Counted from the stretch's first letter, positions 1 to 9,056 are shown. The stretch: DNA of 64,000 nucleotides from JAIQFL01 sp035295745 (GCA_035295745.1 DATGIL010000043.1:1-64000), one strand, 5' to 3'. Notes: a model not told the origin generated them from the sequence alone. Numbers and translations: made by a program.

Positions 1-140
<140 letters not shown>

Positions 141-262
141 GCTCGAACCTTATACCTGTCAGGATTGTGAACAGGAAGAAAAGACTGGAAGCCGTGAATC
201 AGGATCGAGCAGTTACGTTCCGTTGCCGGGAACTCCATCCTGACGCACGACCAACCAAAAAC

Positions 263-338
<76 letters not shown>

Positions 339-393
339 CTCGCGCGGAGCCGCCTGAAATTCGCGGCCCTAAACCACATTCTACAAAATCTGC

Positions 394-481
394 TGGTGGA
401 TGGGGGAGGATTCGAACCTCCGTAGCTCCAAGGAGCGACAGGTTTACAGCCTGTTGCCATTAACCGCTCGGCCACCCATCC
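394..481 (-). tRNA. tRNA-Tyr (anticodon GTA)
   Basis: An 88-nt class II tRNA with long variable arm and encoded CCA. The acceptor GGATGGG pairs with CCCATCC, the anticodon stem CAGG/CCTG encloses loop CTGTAAA (anticodon GTA), and the T arm contains GGTTCGAATCC. The 55-nt spacer to tRNA-Thr holds no tRNA-Gly, unlike the enterobacterial tufB operon. Confidence 0.97.
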
Positions 482-542
482 AGGCCCTTCCCATCCCGTG
501 CACGCACACCGAAAGCGAGACTCTCAGGGAGGGGAAACTACA

Positions 543-572
543 AGCATACATTGAAGGGACGTTACAATGCAA
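543..572 (-). promoter_or_regulatory. Possible promoter of the tRNA-Tyr/tRNA-Thr/tuf unit
   Basis: Read on the minus strand there is TTGCAT (567-572), an 18-nt spacer, then TATGCT (543-548), followed by about 60 nt to the tRNA-Tyr 5' end. The boxes match sigma-70 consensus only moderately. The position, just upstream of the first gene of the unit, is the main support. Confidence 0.4.
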
Positions 573-652
573 CTCGGATTAGCCCGATCGATTGGAGCCT
601 CGTAGATCGGTTTGCTGCCGAGGATTCGGTCCGGTCGGAGCGATCGGGCACC

Positions 653-1003
653 GCTTGCTTACGCGCGCGGCTCGCAACGAGCCACGACCGTAAGGGAGTG
701 ATTTTCGGAGCCATCGCGACGTTGCTTGCTTACGCGCGTGGCTCGCAACGAGCCACGACCGTAAGGGAGTGATTTTCGGAGCCATCGCGACGTCGCTTGC
801 TTACGCGCCCGGCTCGCAACGAGCTACTACCCTGCGGGAATGATCTTCGCAGCCATCGCGACGTCGCTTGCTTACGCGCGTGGCTCGCAACGAGCTACTA
901 CCTTGCGGGAATGATCTTCGCAGCTATCGCGACGTCGCTTGCTTACGCGCGCGGCTCGTTGTTGCAAACACGATGGTGCGAGCCGCGCGCGTCAGCAAGC
1001 GAT
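653..1003. repeat. Tandem 71-bp repeat array (dispersed family, copy block 1)
   Basis: The word GCTTGCTTACGCGC recurs at 653, 724, 795, 866 and 937, an exact 71-bp period. Each unit carries the small palindrome GGCTCG-CAA-CGAGCC and a tail like GTAAGGGAGTGATTTTCGG. The last unit runs into its own reverse complement: GCTTGCTTACGCG at 937 pairs with sequence ending near 1002 over 22 bp with one mismatch, giving a long hairpin. The block fills the gap between tRNA-Tyr and the next minus-strand gene. ORFs crossing it are artefacts. Related blocks occur at 38838, 49416, 53658 and 62977. Confidence 0.9.
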
Positions 1004-1009
1004 CTTTCG

Positions 1010-1579
1010 TCATCTCCTCTCGCAAAATGTACTGATGTTGCCGTCGGGCCCCTTCGCCAAGCCGCATACCTGATTGCCCGTGTAGAAGCGAACCGAGTTG
1101 AAGAACCGCGCGCTATCCAGCAGTTCCGTCAGGTAGCTCATCGCGTAGAAGAGCACCTGGTAGACCCGTTGTCCCACGACCATCACCACCATTTCCACCG
1201 CTTTGCCTTTCAATGTGCCTTTCACCCACTTCCCGCGAGATTCGCCCATCTGCAGATCCCGGTCCCACGTGAGTGTTCCATTTGCGGCGAAATCGTCGCG
1301 GAATGTCCGCAGGCAGCTCGCCGCGTCGAACGGCTCATCCGACTCAAAGTACGTCACCGCCATGTTCTCGACACCGGTGTCGCGCATGAAGATGTGCGCC
1401 TTCGTCGAGAAGGTACCCATTTGAAACGGCCTCGTCAGTTCCTGGTATCCGTCAGGCATATCGAAGGAAATACCTCCCGGCGCCGGGGCCACGTGTCTCC
1501 AGCCTGTCTGAGCACTCACCCGACCCGCCGTCATCAACAGCGCCCCCGTCATCAGCATCATTGGAAGTCTCATCTCCAT
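1010..1579 (-). CDS. Secreted protein of unknown function
   Basis: A 189-residue protein with an N-terminal signal peptide: the hydrophobic stretch LPMMLMTGALLMTA is followed by a likely cleavage site after VSA (about residue 23). The mature part has a pattern of short beta strands (for example GISFDMPDGYQEL, MAVTYFES, KAVEMVVMVVGQRVYQVLFY) and three cysteines, which suggests a small globular periplasmic or exported domain. I do not recognise a catalytic motif. The start could be the first ATG or the one two codons later. It is transcribed away from the oxidoreductase at 1653. Confidence 0.7.
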   Translation of the reverse strand: MEMRLPMMLMTGALLMTAGRVSAQTGWRHVAPAPGGISFDMPDGYQELTRPFQMGTFSTKAHIFMRDTGVENMAVTYFESDEPFDAASCLRTFRDDFAANGTLTWDRDLQMGESRGKWVKGTLKGKAVEMVVMVVGQRVYQVLFYAMSYLTELLDSARFFNSVRFYTGNQVCGLAKGPDGNISTFCERR

Positions 1580-1652
1580 CTCCTCGCTCTGAATTACGCA
1601 AGAGCACGCGCAGAGGGGTAATGACAGCGTTGGGGCGATATAATCGTCTCAA

Positions 1653-3698
1653 ATGGAAACCCGCCGATCTGTCTGTGCGCTGGACTGCCCGGACTGCTGC
1701 TCCCTGCTTATCAACGTCGAAGAGGGCCGTGGCTCGAAACTGCGCGGCGACCCCGCCCATCCCATCACTCGCGGCTTCCTGTGCGGGAAAGTAGCGCAAT
1801 ACCTGGAGCGCGAATATTCGCCGGGCCGCCTGCTCTATCCCCAGCGCCGCGCCGGAGCTAAGGGACAGGGGCGCTTCGAACGCATCTCGTGGGACCAGGC
1901 GCTCGACACTATCGCCCATCGCCTGCAAACCGTGGCTGCGGAGTACGGACCCGAATCGATCCTGCCCTACAGCTATGCGGGCACCATGGGTTTGCTCAAC
2001 GGGTCGGGCATGGACCGGCGTTTCTTCCATCGCCTGGGCGCATCACGCCTCGATCGCACCATCTGCTCATCGGCAGGAATGGCGGGGCACACCGAGGCCC
2101 TCGGTGTGCGCTACGGCACCGAGCCCGAGCAATTCCGGCACGCGCGCCTGATTCTCGCGTGGGGCGCCAACATCCTCGGCACGAACGTGCACCTCTGGCC
2201 CTTCGTCATGGAGGCGCGGCGAAATGGCGCCAAGCTCTACACCATCGACCCGCGGCGCAACCGCACGGGCGCCGCTTCTGACAAGCACTTCTTCATCAAT
2301 CCCGGTAGCGACGCCGCCCTGGCGCTCGCCATGATGCACGTGATCGCGAGTGAAAACCTGCACGATGCCGATTACGTCGAGCGCTACACCGTGGGGTTCG
2401 AGGCGCTCAAACAACGCGTCCGCGAATGGACTCCGCAGCGGGCAGCGGAGTTGACCGGAATCGCGGCTGAAGAAATCGTAGCCTTGGCGCGCGAATATGC
2501 GACTACGCGGCCAGCCGCAATCAGGCTGAACTACGGCACCCAGCGGAGCGAGCGCGGCGCCATGTCGGTGCGCACCATCGCACTCCTGCCCGCGCTGGTC
2601 GGGTCATGGAAGGACGTGGGCGGCGGGTTACAGCTTTCCACCTCGCAAGCCTTCCGGCTGAATCGCGATGGGCTGGAGCGGCCCGATTTACAGGAAAAGG
2701 CACTGGGACGTCCCGCGCGTATCCTTAATATGTCGGAGTTGGCGCCGGCATTGCGTCAAGGACCTGCTGGCCCGAATCCACCCGTACACGCGCTGGTGGT
2801 CTACAATTCTAATCCTGCGGCCATCGCGCCGAATCAGAATTCGGTACTCGCGGGCCTGCGGCGCGAGGATCTCTTCACCGTCGTGCTGGAGCAGTTCCAG
2901 AACGACACGGCTGACTATGCCGATATTCTTTTGCCCGTCACGACCTTCCTGGAACATACCGACCTGTACCTGGCCTACGGGCATTACTACCTGCAACTGG
3001 CGCGGCCGGCGCTGCCCGCTCCGGGCGAGACCAAATGCAACGTCGAAATCTTCCGCCTCCTCGCCGAGCGGATGGGTTTCGAGGATCCGTGCTTCCAAGA
3101 CTCCGAAGACGACATGATCCGCACCCTGCTCGATTCGCAGCACCCGTTCATTCGGGGCATTACGCTTGAAGAACTGGATCGCGAAGGCTCGGTGCGGCTG
3201 CGGCTCCCGGAAACCTACCAGCCTTTCGCCGAGGGCGGATTCGGCACGCCCGACGGCAAATGCCACTTCCGCGCGGAAGAACTGAACTATGTGCCGCCAG
3301 TGGAGTCGCGCCATGGCGACCCGACTCTCCGTGGGAAATATCCGCTGGAGATGATCTCTCCCAAGAACGACAACAGCATGAACTCGACGTTCGGAAATCG
3401 CGATGCGGTGGACCTCGAGACCGCTACCCTGCATTTAAGCCAGGCGGACGCCGCCCGGCGCGCGATTCGCACTGCCGACCAGGTGCGCGCATACAACGAT
3501 CGCGGATCGTGCGTGCTGGTCGCGAAGGTCGACGACACCGTGCAGGCGGGTGTGGTCTGCGCTCCCGCGGTGCGTTGGGGCAAGCGCTCACCGGACAAGC
3601 GCAGCGTCAATGCGCTGGTATCGGATCGCCTCACGGACGCGGGCGGCGGCCCTACCTTTTATAGTTGCCTGGTGGAAGTGGAGCGGATCGGAGATTAA
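1653..3698 (+). CDS. Molybdopterin oxidoreductase (DMSO-reductase family, COG0243-like)
   Basis: A 681-residue catalytic subunit of the Mo/W-bis-MGD oxidoreductase superfamily. The N-terminus carries the [4Fe-4S] site: Cys8, Cys12, Cys15 (with adjacent Cys16) and Cys44 in GFLCGK. Further family segments include DRTICSSAG, LILAWGANILGTN (residue region 165-180), LYTIDPRRNRTG and the C-terminal domain from about residue 560. No twin-arginine signal is visible, so it is probably cytoplasmic. No electron-transfer or membrane-anchor subunit is adjacent, so the substrate cannot be named (formate, thiosulfate/polysulfide or other). Its stop overlaps the next start by one base. Confidence 0.9.
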   Translation: METRRSVCALDCPDCCSLLINVEEGRGSKLRGDPAHPITRGFLCGKVAQYLEREYSPGRLLYPQRRAGAKGQGRFERISWDQALDTIAHRLQTVAAEYGPESILPYSYAGTMGLLNGSGMDRRFFHRLGASRLDRTICSSAGMAGHTEALGVRYGTEPEQFRHARLILAWGANILGTNVHLWPFVMEARRNGAKLYTIDPRRNRTGAASDKHFFINPGSDAALALAMMHVIASENLHDADYVERYTVGFEALKQRVREWTPQRAAELTGIAAEEIVALAREYATTRPAAIRLNYGTQRSERGAMSVRTIALLPALVGSWKDVGGGLQLSTSQAFRLNRDGLERPDLQEKALGRPARILNMSELAPALRQGPAGPNPPVHALVVYNSNPAAIAPNQNSVLAGLRREDLFTVVLEQFQNDTADYADILLPVTTFLEHTDLYLAYGHYYLQLARPALPAPGETKCNVEIFRLLAERMGFEDPCFQDSEDDMIRTLLDSQHPFIRGITLEELDREGSVRLRLPETYQPFAEGGFGTPDGKCHFRAEELNYVPPVESRHGDPTLRGKYPLEMISPKNDNSMNSTFGNRDAVDLETATLHLSQADAARRAIRTADQVRAYNDRGSCVLVAKVDDTVQAGVVCAPAVRWGKRSPDKRSVNALVSDRLTDAGGGPTFYSCLVEVERIGD

Positions 3699-4267
3699 TG
3701 ATGAACGGAAAGCCCGGGCCGATGGCCCCTCGCCTCAGGCCCCTGCTTCTGGTGTTGGTAGTGTCGTTCGCATTTGGCTTGCCCGCGTGCAAGCATCGCA
3801 AAGTGGCGGAGCGCGCCACAGTAGAGGAAGGCGGTACGACTCCAAGCATGTCGTCCACCATCCACATGGGCGATCCCAGAGCCGCTTCCCAACTGGCCGC
3901 GGGCTTTCACGATATTGAAGCGAACGCGTGGCGATGGACCATGCGCCAGTTCTCTGTATATCTGCGCCCGCCGCTCGGTTCGTCGAAGAAAGGCGCGGTG
4001 CTCGTACTGAGCCTGACAGTGCCGCCATCGGTGCTACAGTCGCAGCCTTCGATCACGCTTTCGGCTTCGGTGAATGGCAATAAGCTGCCGCCCGAGACAT
4101 GGTCGAAGACCGGCAGCTACGTCTATCAGCGCGACGTTCCGGCGGAGTTATTGAACGGCGACTCGGTGCGGGTCGACTTCGAGCTGGACAAGGCCATGCC
4201 TCCCAATGAGAAGGACGCCCGGGAGCTGGGTGTGGTGGTGTCAAAGGTCGCCCTGGAGCTGAAGTGA
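3698..4267 (+). CDS. Predicted lipoprotein sharing a C-terminal module with the next protein
   Basis: The start is taken at the ATG that overlaps the preceding stop (TAATG); upstream in-frame codons lie inside the previous gene. The N-terminus has a hydrophobic segment LLLVLVVSFAFGLPAC with a lipobox-like LPAC, so it is probably lipid-anchored. The C-terminal about 90 residues form a beta-rich module ending DARELGVVVSKVALELK. The same module ends the downstream membrane protein (DTRELGLAFGAFEVK). Its GTG-initiated neighbour overlaps it by 4 bp, so the two are almost certainly translated together. No enzymatic motif is seen. Confidence 0.75.
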   Translation: MMNGKPGPMAPRLRPLLLVLVVSFAFGLPACKHRKVAERATVEEGGTTPSMSSTIHMGDPRAASQLAAGFHDIEANAWRWTMRQFSVYLRPPLGSSKKGAVLVLSLTVPPSVLQSQPSITLSASVNGNKLPPETWSKTGSYVYQRDVPAELLNGDSVRVDFELDKAMPPNEKDARELGVVVSKVALELK

Positions 4268-6147
4268 AGCCTGCCCATCGGGCAGAGCGGATCGCCTACT
4301 GGGCGCTTCCTTCGCTGCTCTGCCTGCTGGTTTTCCGTAGCGGCTTCTCGGCATGGTTCCGCGCTGATGACTTCGCCTGGCTCGGCCTCACGGCGCGAGT
4401 CCATAATGTGCGCGATCTGCTGGACGCCCTTTTTCTGCCGGCGGCCCAGGGCACCTTCCGTCCGCTCAGCGAACGGGCCTTTTTCATGGGTCTCTTCAGC
4501 CTGTTTGGATTGGACGCGGCGCCTTTTCGCGTGGTCATCTTCGCCACGCAGTTCGCCAATCTGGCGCTGGTGGCGGCGATCGGAACGAGGCTCACAGGCA
4601 AACGCGCCGCGGGCTTCTGGGCGGCGGTTTTCTGGGCGGTGAACGGCGCACTGGTCGAGCCGTTGGGCTGGGTTTGCGTCTACAACCAGGTATTGTGCGC
4701 GTTTTTCCTGCTGCTCGCGTTCTATTTTCTGCTGCGGTCGATCGCTGCTGCCGAATCGGGCGACACCCGCTTGGCCCGACGATTTGAAGTGCTGCAATGG
4801 CTCACGTTTCTGGCAGGGTTCGGCGTTCAGGAACTGAATCTGGTCTACGCCGGCCTGGCTGCGGCTTACACATGGCTGTGCGCCAGGAAGCAATTTCGCC
4901 GCACGCTCGCGATGGTTCCGGTTTCGGTGCTCTATGTGATAGCTCACAACCGCCTTGCCCCCGGCGCGGCCTCGGGCGACTACGCCATGCACTTCACCGG
5001 TTCCATTTTCCGGGTTCTGGGCGAATACTGGACGTGGTCTGTCGGCCCGCTCTTCCGCACGACGCCGCTGCCGATTCCGGAATGGGTGGTCCCCGCGGGG
5101 ATCGCGATCGTCACGGTGGGGTTGCTGGCCTTCCTGGTGCACGAACTCCGCTCCGGGGCGCGCGTCGCTGCATTCCTGGCCGCGTGGTACCTCATCGTCC
5201 TGGCGCCTGTCCTGCCACTGCGCGACCACATGACCGAGTATTACGTCTACATCCCGCTCATCGGTCTCTGCTGGCTGGGCGGCTGGGGGCTCGCGGAGGC
5301 GTGGCATTCCGGCATGCGGACGAAAACGGCGGCGACGGCCTTAGCTCTCTTGTACGTCTTCCTGGTGTTGCCGCGAGCGGTAGATGGATCGCGCTGGAAT
5401 CACGCGCTCACGATTCGCGTGCGCGACCTTGTAGAAGGTGTGGCGAGTGCCCACGAACAACATCCCGGCAAGACGATCCTGCTGGAGGGCGTGGACACAG
5501 CGCAGTTCTGGAACGGCGTTCTCGACCATCCGTACCGCGCCCTCGGCATCGAGAACGTCTATCTGACGCCCGGCAGCGAACGGCGCATCGACGCCCATCC
5601 CGACTTGGGAGACGTCAGCGAGTTCGTAATGCCCACGGCTTCGGTCGCGCAGGGCCTGGCACACGGCGACATCGTGATCTACGATGTCACGGGTCCCCGG
5701 CTTCGGAACATCACGGCAGCCTATGCGGCGATGCCGCACGACTCCGGGGCGCCGCGGCGTCTCGACGTGAGCAGTCCTCTGGCGGCGCCGTGGTTGGGGC
5801 CAGAGTGGTACGCGGCCGACGGGAATCATCGCTGGATGCCCCGGCGTGCCACCTTGCGCCTGGGAACGCCAAACGCGGCAGGTCAGAAGCTATACCTGGA
5901 GGGCACCTGCCCGACGGAACAATTGCGCGCCGGGCCGGTCCTGGTGACCGTGAACATTGACGGAACGAACTCCCCTCCGGCGCAGATTCACCCGACCGAT
6001 GGCGCCTTCGAGCTGTCCATCCCGTTGCCCACTGCCGTGATCGGAAAACCGGAGATGCGGGTGGAGATCGAAATCAATCGGACCATGCGGCTGCCCCCGG
6101 ACACGCGAGAGCTGGGTCTGGCATTTGGCGCTTTCGAAGTGAAGTAA
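4264..6147 (+). CDS. Multi-pass membrane protein, GT-C glycosyltransferase-like
   Basis: A 627-residue protein beginning with GTG overlapping the previous stop. The first about 380 residues contain roughly nine to eleven hydrophobic segments (for example LVAAIGTRLTG, VLCAFFLLLAFYFLLRSI, WYLIVLAPVLPL, ALALLYVFLVLP). An early loop reads WFRADDFAWL, an acidic pair after the first membrane span as in GT39/ArnT-type enzymes, followed by GTFRPLSE. The C-terminal 240 residues are soluble and end in the module shared with the upstream lipoprotein. The fold and acidic loop suggest a lipid-linked sugar transferase, but the donor and acceptor are unknown. Confidence 0.7.
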   Translation: MKPAHRAERIAYWALPSLLCLLVFRSGFSAWFRADDFAWLGLTARVHNVRDLLDALFLPAAQGTFRPLSERAFFMGLFSLFGLDAAPFRVVIFATQFANLALVAAIGTRLTGKRAAGFWAAVFWAVNGALVEPLGWVCVYNQVLCAFFLLLAFYFLLRSIAAAESGDTRLARRFEVLQWLTFLAGFGVQELNLVYAGLAAAYTWLCARKQFRRTLAMVPVSVLYVIAHNRLAPGAASGDYAMHFTGSIFRVLGEYWTWSVGPLFRTTPLPIPEWVVPAGIAIVTVGLLAFLVHELRSGARVAAFLAAWYLIVLAPVLPLRDHMTEYYVYIPLIGLCWLGGWGLAEAWHSGMRTKTAATALALLYVFLVLPRAVDGSRWNHALTIRVRDLVEGVASAHEQHPGKTILLEGVDTAQFWNGVLDHPYRALGIENVYLTPGSERRIDAHPDLGDVSEFVMPTASVAQGLAHGDIVIYDVTGPRLRNITAAYAAMPHDSGAPRRLDVSSPLAAPWLGPEWYAADGNHRWMPRRATLRLGTPNAAGQKLYLEGTCPTEQLRAGPVLVTVNIDGTNSPPAQIHPTDGAFELSIPLPTAVIGKPEMRVEIEINRTMRLPPDTRELGLAFGAFEVK

Positions 6148-6195
6148 CCGAAGGCAACGGCGATAATCCTGCGACGTCATGTTAGAGTCGGGGCC

Positions 6196-6765
6196 ATGTC
6201 AGAGTTCCAGAAGGTTCTCTCCGACTTCGGACTCGGCCGCGTGGCAGCGCAACTGGAGAAAGCCGCTAAAGGTTCGATCCGTCTCGCCGCGGGCGAGCCC
6301 AGTCAGGAAGCGGTCAGCCGGTTGGGTGGACGGCCGAACCTTCCCGGCGAGATCGACTGGCCCACTTCGAGAGAAGGGCCCCTGGCCTTCCTCGCTCAAT
6401 TCGATCTGGGAGGATTGCCTCCGATCGCAGACCTCAATTTGCCCTCCTCGGGGAGCCTTTACTTTTTCTATGCGGTTGGGGGGAACCCCAAAGCACCCAT
6501 CGATCGCGACCTGTTTCGCGTTCTGTACAGCGACCGCCCTCTCGCAGAGTCGCTCGCACGGGACTTTCTGGGCGACTTGTCGGAGGAACATCGATGGATG
6601 GGCTACCAATATCTGGTCGCCAAACAGGAGATCAGTTTCCCCTGGCCGGAAGATACCGTAGTCGAGCAACTCGATCTCAGCGAGCAGGAGCACGAGGACT
6701 TCTACCGGTTCAGCGGCCACTGGATCGATTCTCAAGGCGAGCCACAGACTCTCCACCGAATCTGA
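6196..6765 (+). CDS. DUF1963 (YwqG-like) protein, N-terminal fragment ending at an in-frame TGA
   Basis: These 189 codons encode the N-terminal two thirds of a DUF1963 protein, recognised by segments RLGGRPNLPGEIDWP, PLAFLAQFDL and GSLYFFYA. The family runs on with a HxxGGYPxxxQ-type segment. Here the reading is HRI-stop-GYPNYVQ, and the same frame continues openly to 7071. The TGA at 6763-6765 therefore replaces one residue, most simply a Gly codon GGA. The gene is either a recent pseudogene, a sequencing error, or expressed as two pieces. No function is established for the family. Confidence 0.8.
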   Translation: MSEFQKVLSDFGLGRVAAQLEKAAKGSIRLAAGEPSQEAVSRLGGRPNLPGEIDWPTSREGPLAFLAQFDLGGLPPIADLNLPSSGSLYFFYAVGGNPKAPIDRDLFRVLYSDRPLAESLARDFLGDLSEEHRWMGYQYLVAKQEISFPWPEDTVVEQLDLSEQEHEDFYRFSGHWIDSQGEPQTLHRI

Positions 6766-6780
6766 GGGTATCCGAACTAC

Positions 6781-7071
6781 GTGCAGCATGACCCCAAGTT
6801 CGAAGCCCACATCAAGGCGTTGGATCTGTGGGCGGACATCTGGAGGAAGCGGCCGGGAGAGGACTATTTCGTGGAAACGAACCGCCGGTTCTCGGAACTT
6901 AAGCGTCTGAAGCCCGACGCTGCGAACTGGGAATTGCTCCTGCAGATCGACTCGGAGGAGGCTACGCAGATGATGTGGGGCGACATGGGCCGACTCTATT
7001 TCCTGATTCAGAAGGAGGCCCTCGCGGCTCGCCGCTTCGACGAATCCTGGCTGGTCTGGGACTGCTACTGA
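6781..7071 (+). CDS. DUF1963 (YwqG-like) protein, C-terminal fragment in the same frame
   Basis: This stretch continues the frame of the upstream fragment after one TGA codon and 15 bases; its nominal start is a GTG. The product (96 residues) holds the typical C-terminal DUF1963 block: WELLLQIDSEE, MMWGDMGRLYFLI, and FDESWLVWDCY at the end. Good conservation on both sides of the stop argues that the mutation is recent. Its last 7 bases overlap the 3' end of the convergent GT39-like gene. Confidence 0.75.
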   Translation: MQHDPKFEAHIKALDLWADIWRKRPGEDYFVETNRRFSELKRLKPDAANWELLLQIDSEEATQMMWGDMGRLYFLIQKEALAARRFDESWLVWDCY

Positions 7072-8843
7072 GAGTGCGCGGCCCCCTGGCCCCCGGCCCC
7101 CGGCTCCTGGCCCTTGACTGGCTCTTGGCCCCGGAGCCGGTATACTTCGAAAAAATCCCGTCCGTAGCCGTCATTGACCACGCGGAGCATCTCGCGCCGG
7201 TAGCCCGACTCTTCGGCGAACTTCACCAGCCTGGGACTGCGACCGGGAAAGAACTCAAAACCGGCGGTGTGCGCCACGTAGACGTTGCCGGGGTCGGAGA
7301 TCGTCGCCTTCAGCGCCTCGCGGTCGTCTGCCGACAGTTCGGCATGGGAAAGCGCATCATCTGCCCAGGCCAGTGGCAATTTGCCGCGTCCCAGAAGCTG
7401 GAGCGGCTCGGCGATGCCCCAATCCATGCAAACCACCTTGCTCGCCGGAAGGGTCTTCAGGTAAGCGGTGAGCGGGTAGATGGCGGTGTTCCAGCTCACC
7501 GCGCCACCGTAGCGAACCATCGTAATGTAATACTCGTTGATCACCAAAGCGCCCGAGAGCAGCGCCACTGCCAACGCCGTGCCGAGTGCCGGAATAGCGG
7601 CACGGCCGAGCCGGCGCGAGGCGGACGCCAACGATACGGCGATCGCCAGTTGGGGTAACGGCCAAAGAAGGATGGTGTGATGGAGGCTCATTCCGGTGTT
7701 CGCCGTAATCGCCATCTGAAACCAGGCAACCGCCGTCGCGATCAGAGAAAAAGCCAGGATACGCAGCGCTATGCCGCGGGCGAATGGCGCCGCGAGCAAG
7801 GCGAGCGCGAAGGCATAAAGCAGCAGGTGATGTCGAGGATGCCCAGCAACTGCCGAAATGGCGGCAGAAAACGTCTGTAAACTGCCGGCAGGCGGATGGG
7901 GTACGGGGGTCTGGAACTCCTCGGCAGGCATCCATCCGAAGAGTCCCGACCCATCAGAGGCGTTCTTCAAGAAGACCGCTTTGTCGAGAATCGGGACGGT
8001 ATCGCGATGATAGTTGCTGCGGAACGTCACCCAATGGTTGCGGGCATTGTAGAGTAGCAGCGGCGAGGCTCCCAGAACGAACCCCAGCAGGGCGGCGGCG
8101 GCACGGCGGGCGGTGATGGCGCCAAATATTTGACGCGGAAAGACAAGAATTGACGCCACACCCAGGCCGGTCAACATCCAGATCGCCAAAGCCTTATCCC
8201 AGAGCATCAGGCCGAGCAGGAAAAATCCCCAGAAGAGCAGCCAGGGGCGGCGTTCCTGAAAGAATCGGATCACCAGCAACGACCCGCCCGCCAGGAGAAG
8301 GTGTTGGAGCGCCACCGGTCCCCAGTCGAAAGAAGAAGTCGCTAAATACATTGAATCCACGGCGAGCATTCCGCATCCAACTAAGGCGGCTCGCTCACCT
8401 GCCACTCTTCGGAGGGCCAGGAAGAATAGCCAGATGCTGACTGTCGCGGCCAACAAACCCGGCATTCGGAGTGTGGCTGGTCCCGTTCCAAACCACTGAA
8501 GAATCGGGCGGTAAACCCAGGATTTGAGCGCTCCCACGTAGCTCATCAACATGATGGGAACGTGCGAATGGCCGATGTGGAGAGCGAACAGCTCGCCGCG
8601 AGGGGGAAAGATCCCGACCGCGAACAGGGTTTCATCACCTTCAACTCCGAGTTCCGGGATCAAGGCCAATCCGGCGAGAAAGAAAAATGCGCATGCGATC
8701 CACGAAAACCACGTGTGATGTCGTCTTTGGATATAAGGAGTAACCACGGAATGTCGGCTCAACGAATAAAAGATGGTAGCATCCGGCCGATAAGTCCAAA
8801 CGGGTTCGGTTTCCGGCCCGAAAAGGTGGGATCCGAGACTCAA
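7065..8843 (-). CDS. GT39/ArnT-like membrane glycosyltransferase
   Basis: A protein of up to 592 residues with many membrane spans (for example WIACAFFFLAGLALI, LLAATVSIWLFFLAL, WLLFWGFFLLGLML). After the first span comes GVEGDETLF, the acidic pair expected in the first periplasmic loop of the dolichyl-phosphomannose/ArnT superfamily, where a lipid-linked sugar is moved onto an acceptor. The C-terminal 140 residues are soluble. The start shown is a TTG; a GTG at 8747, immediately before the first span, is an alternative. The last about 20 residues (GQEPVKGQEPGAGGQG) are encoded by a GC-rich degenerate repeat and probably extend the original end. Confidence 0.8.
   Translation of the reverse strand: MSLGSHLFGPETEPVWTYRPDATIFYSLSRHSVVTPYIQRRHHTWFSWIACAFFFLAGLALIPELGVEGDETLFAVGIFPPRGELFALHIGHSHVPIMLMSYVGALKSWVYRPILQWFGTGPATLRMPGLLAATVSIWLFFLALRRVAGERAALVGCGMLAVDSMYLATSSFDWGPVALQHLLLAGGSLLVIRFFQERRPWLLFWGFFLLGLMLWDKALAIWMLTGLGVASILVFPRQIFGAITARRAAAALLGFVLGASPLLLYNARNHWVTFRSNYHRDTVPILDKAVFLKNASDGSGLFGWMPAEEFQTPVPHPPAGSLQTFSAAISAVAGHPRHHLLLYAFALALLAAPFARGIALRILAFSLIATAVAWFQMAITANTGMSLHHTILLWPLPQLAIAVSLASASRRLGRAAIPALGTALAVALLSGALVINEYYITMVRYGGAVSWNTAIYPLTAYLKTLPASKVVCMDWGIAEPLQLLGRGKLPLAWADDALSHAELSADDREALKATISDPGNVYVAHTAGFEFFPGRSPRLVKFAEESGYRREMLRVVNDGYGRDFFEVYRLRGQEPVKGQEPGAGGQGAAHSQ
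7079..7133. repeat. Degenerate GC-rich short tandem repeat
   Basis: Repeated words of the type GGCCCCCGGC and GGCTCCTGGCCC follow one another over about 55 bp, between the DUF1963 stop and the conserved part of the convergent GT39-like gene. The repeat is read through as the low-complexity C-terminus of that protein. Confidence 0.55.
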
Positions 8844-8914
8844 GGTAACTTTGGCACACGAATTGCTATGAAAGGGCTTCGTGAAACGTCGCTGGGTTGA
8901 AACACGACGAGAAG

Positions 8915-8934
8915 ATGGCCCTTTTGAGGGCCAT
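8915..8934. other. Hairpin in the leader region upstream of the dksA-like gene
   Basis: ATGGCCC (8915-8921), loop TTTTGA, GGGCCAT (8928-8934): a perfect 7-bp stem about 125 bp upstream of the DksA/TraR-type gene. No T-tract follows, so it is not a clear terminator. The surrounding 8844-9056 is AT-richer than the genes and should hold the promoter, but I could not settle on a convincing -35/-10 pair. Confidence 0.35.
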
Positions 8935-9056
8935 ATTTAAGAGATTGAACGTGAAACCTTTGGCATGTTTTTCCGTCTATATTGTTACGGCAAGGGAACG
9001 CGCTAAGCGGAACAAATAAAAAGAAAAAACACCGGCCGAAGTAAGGAGAAGGACCA

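Noticed and set aside
551..1621. Long open frames crossing the 71-bp repeat array (for example 797-1621 plus strand)
   Set aside because: They translate the repeat and then the antisense of the secreted-protein gene; composition (His/Arg-rich, low complexity) and periodic peptide repeats show they are artefacts.
6763..6765. TGA as a selenocysteine codon
   Set aside because: The family has no Cys or Sec at this place, and relatives have Gly there; I saw no convincing SECIS-like hairpin directly after the codon.
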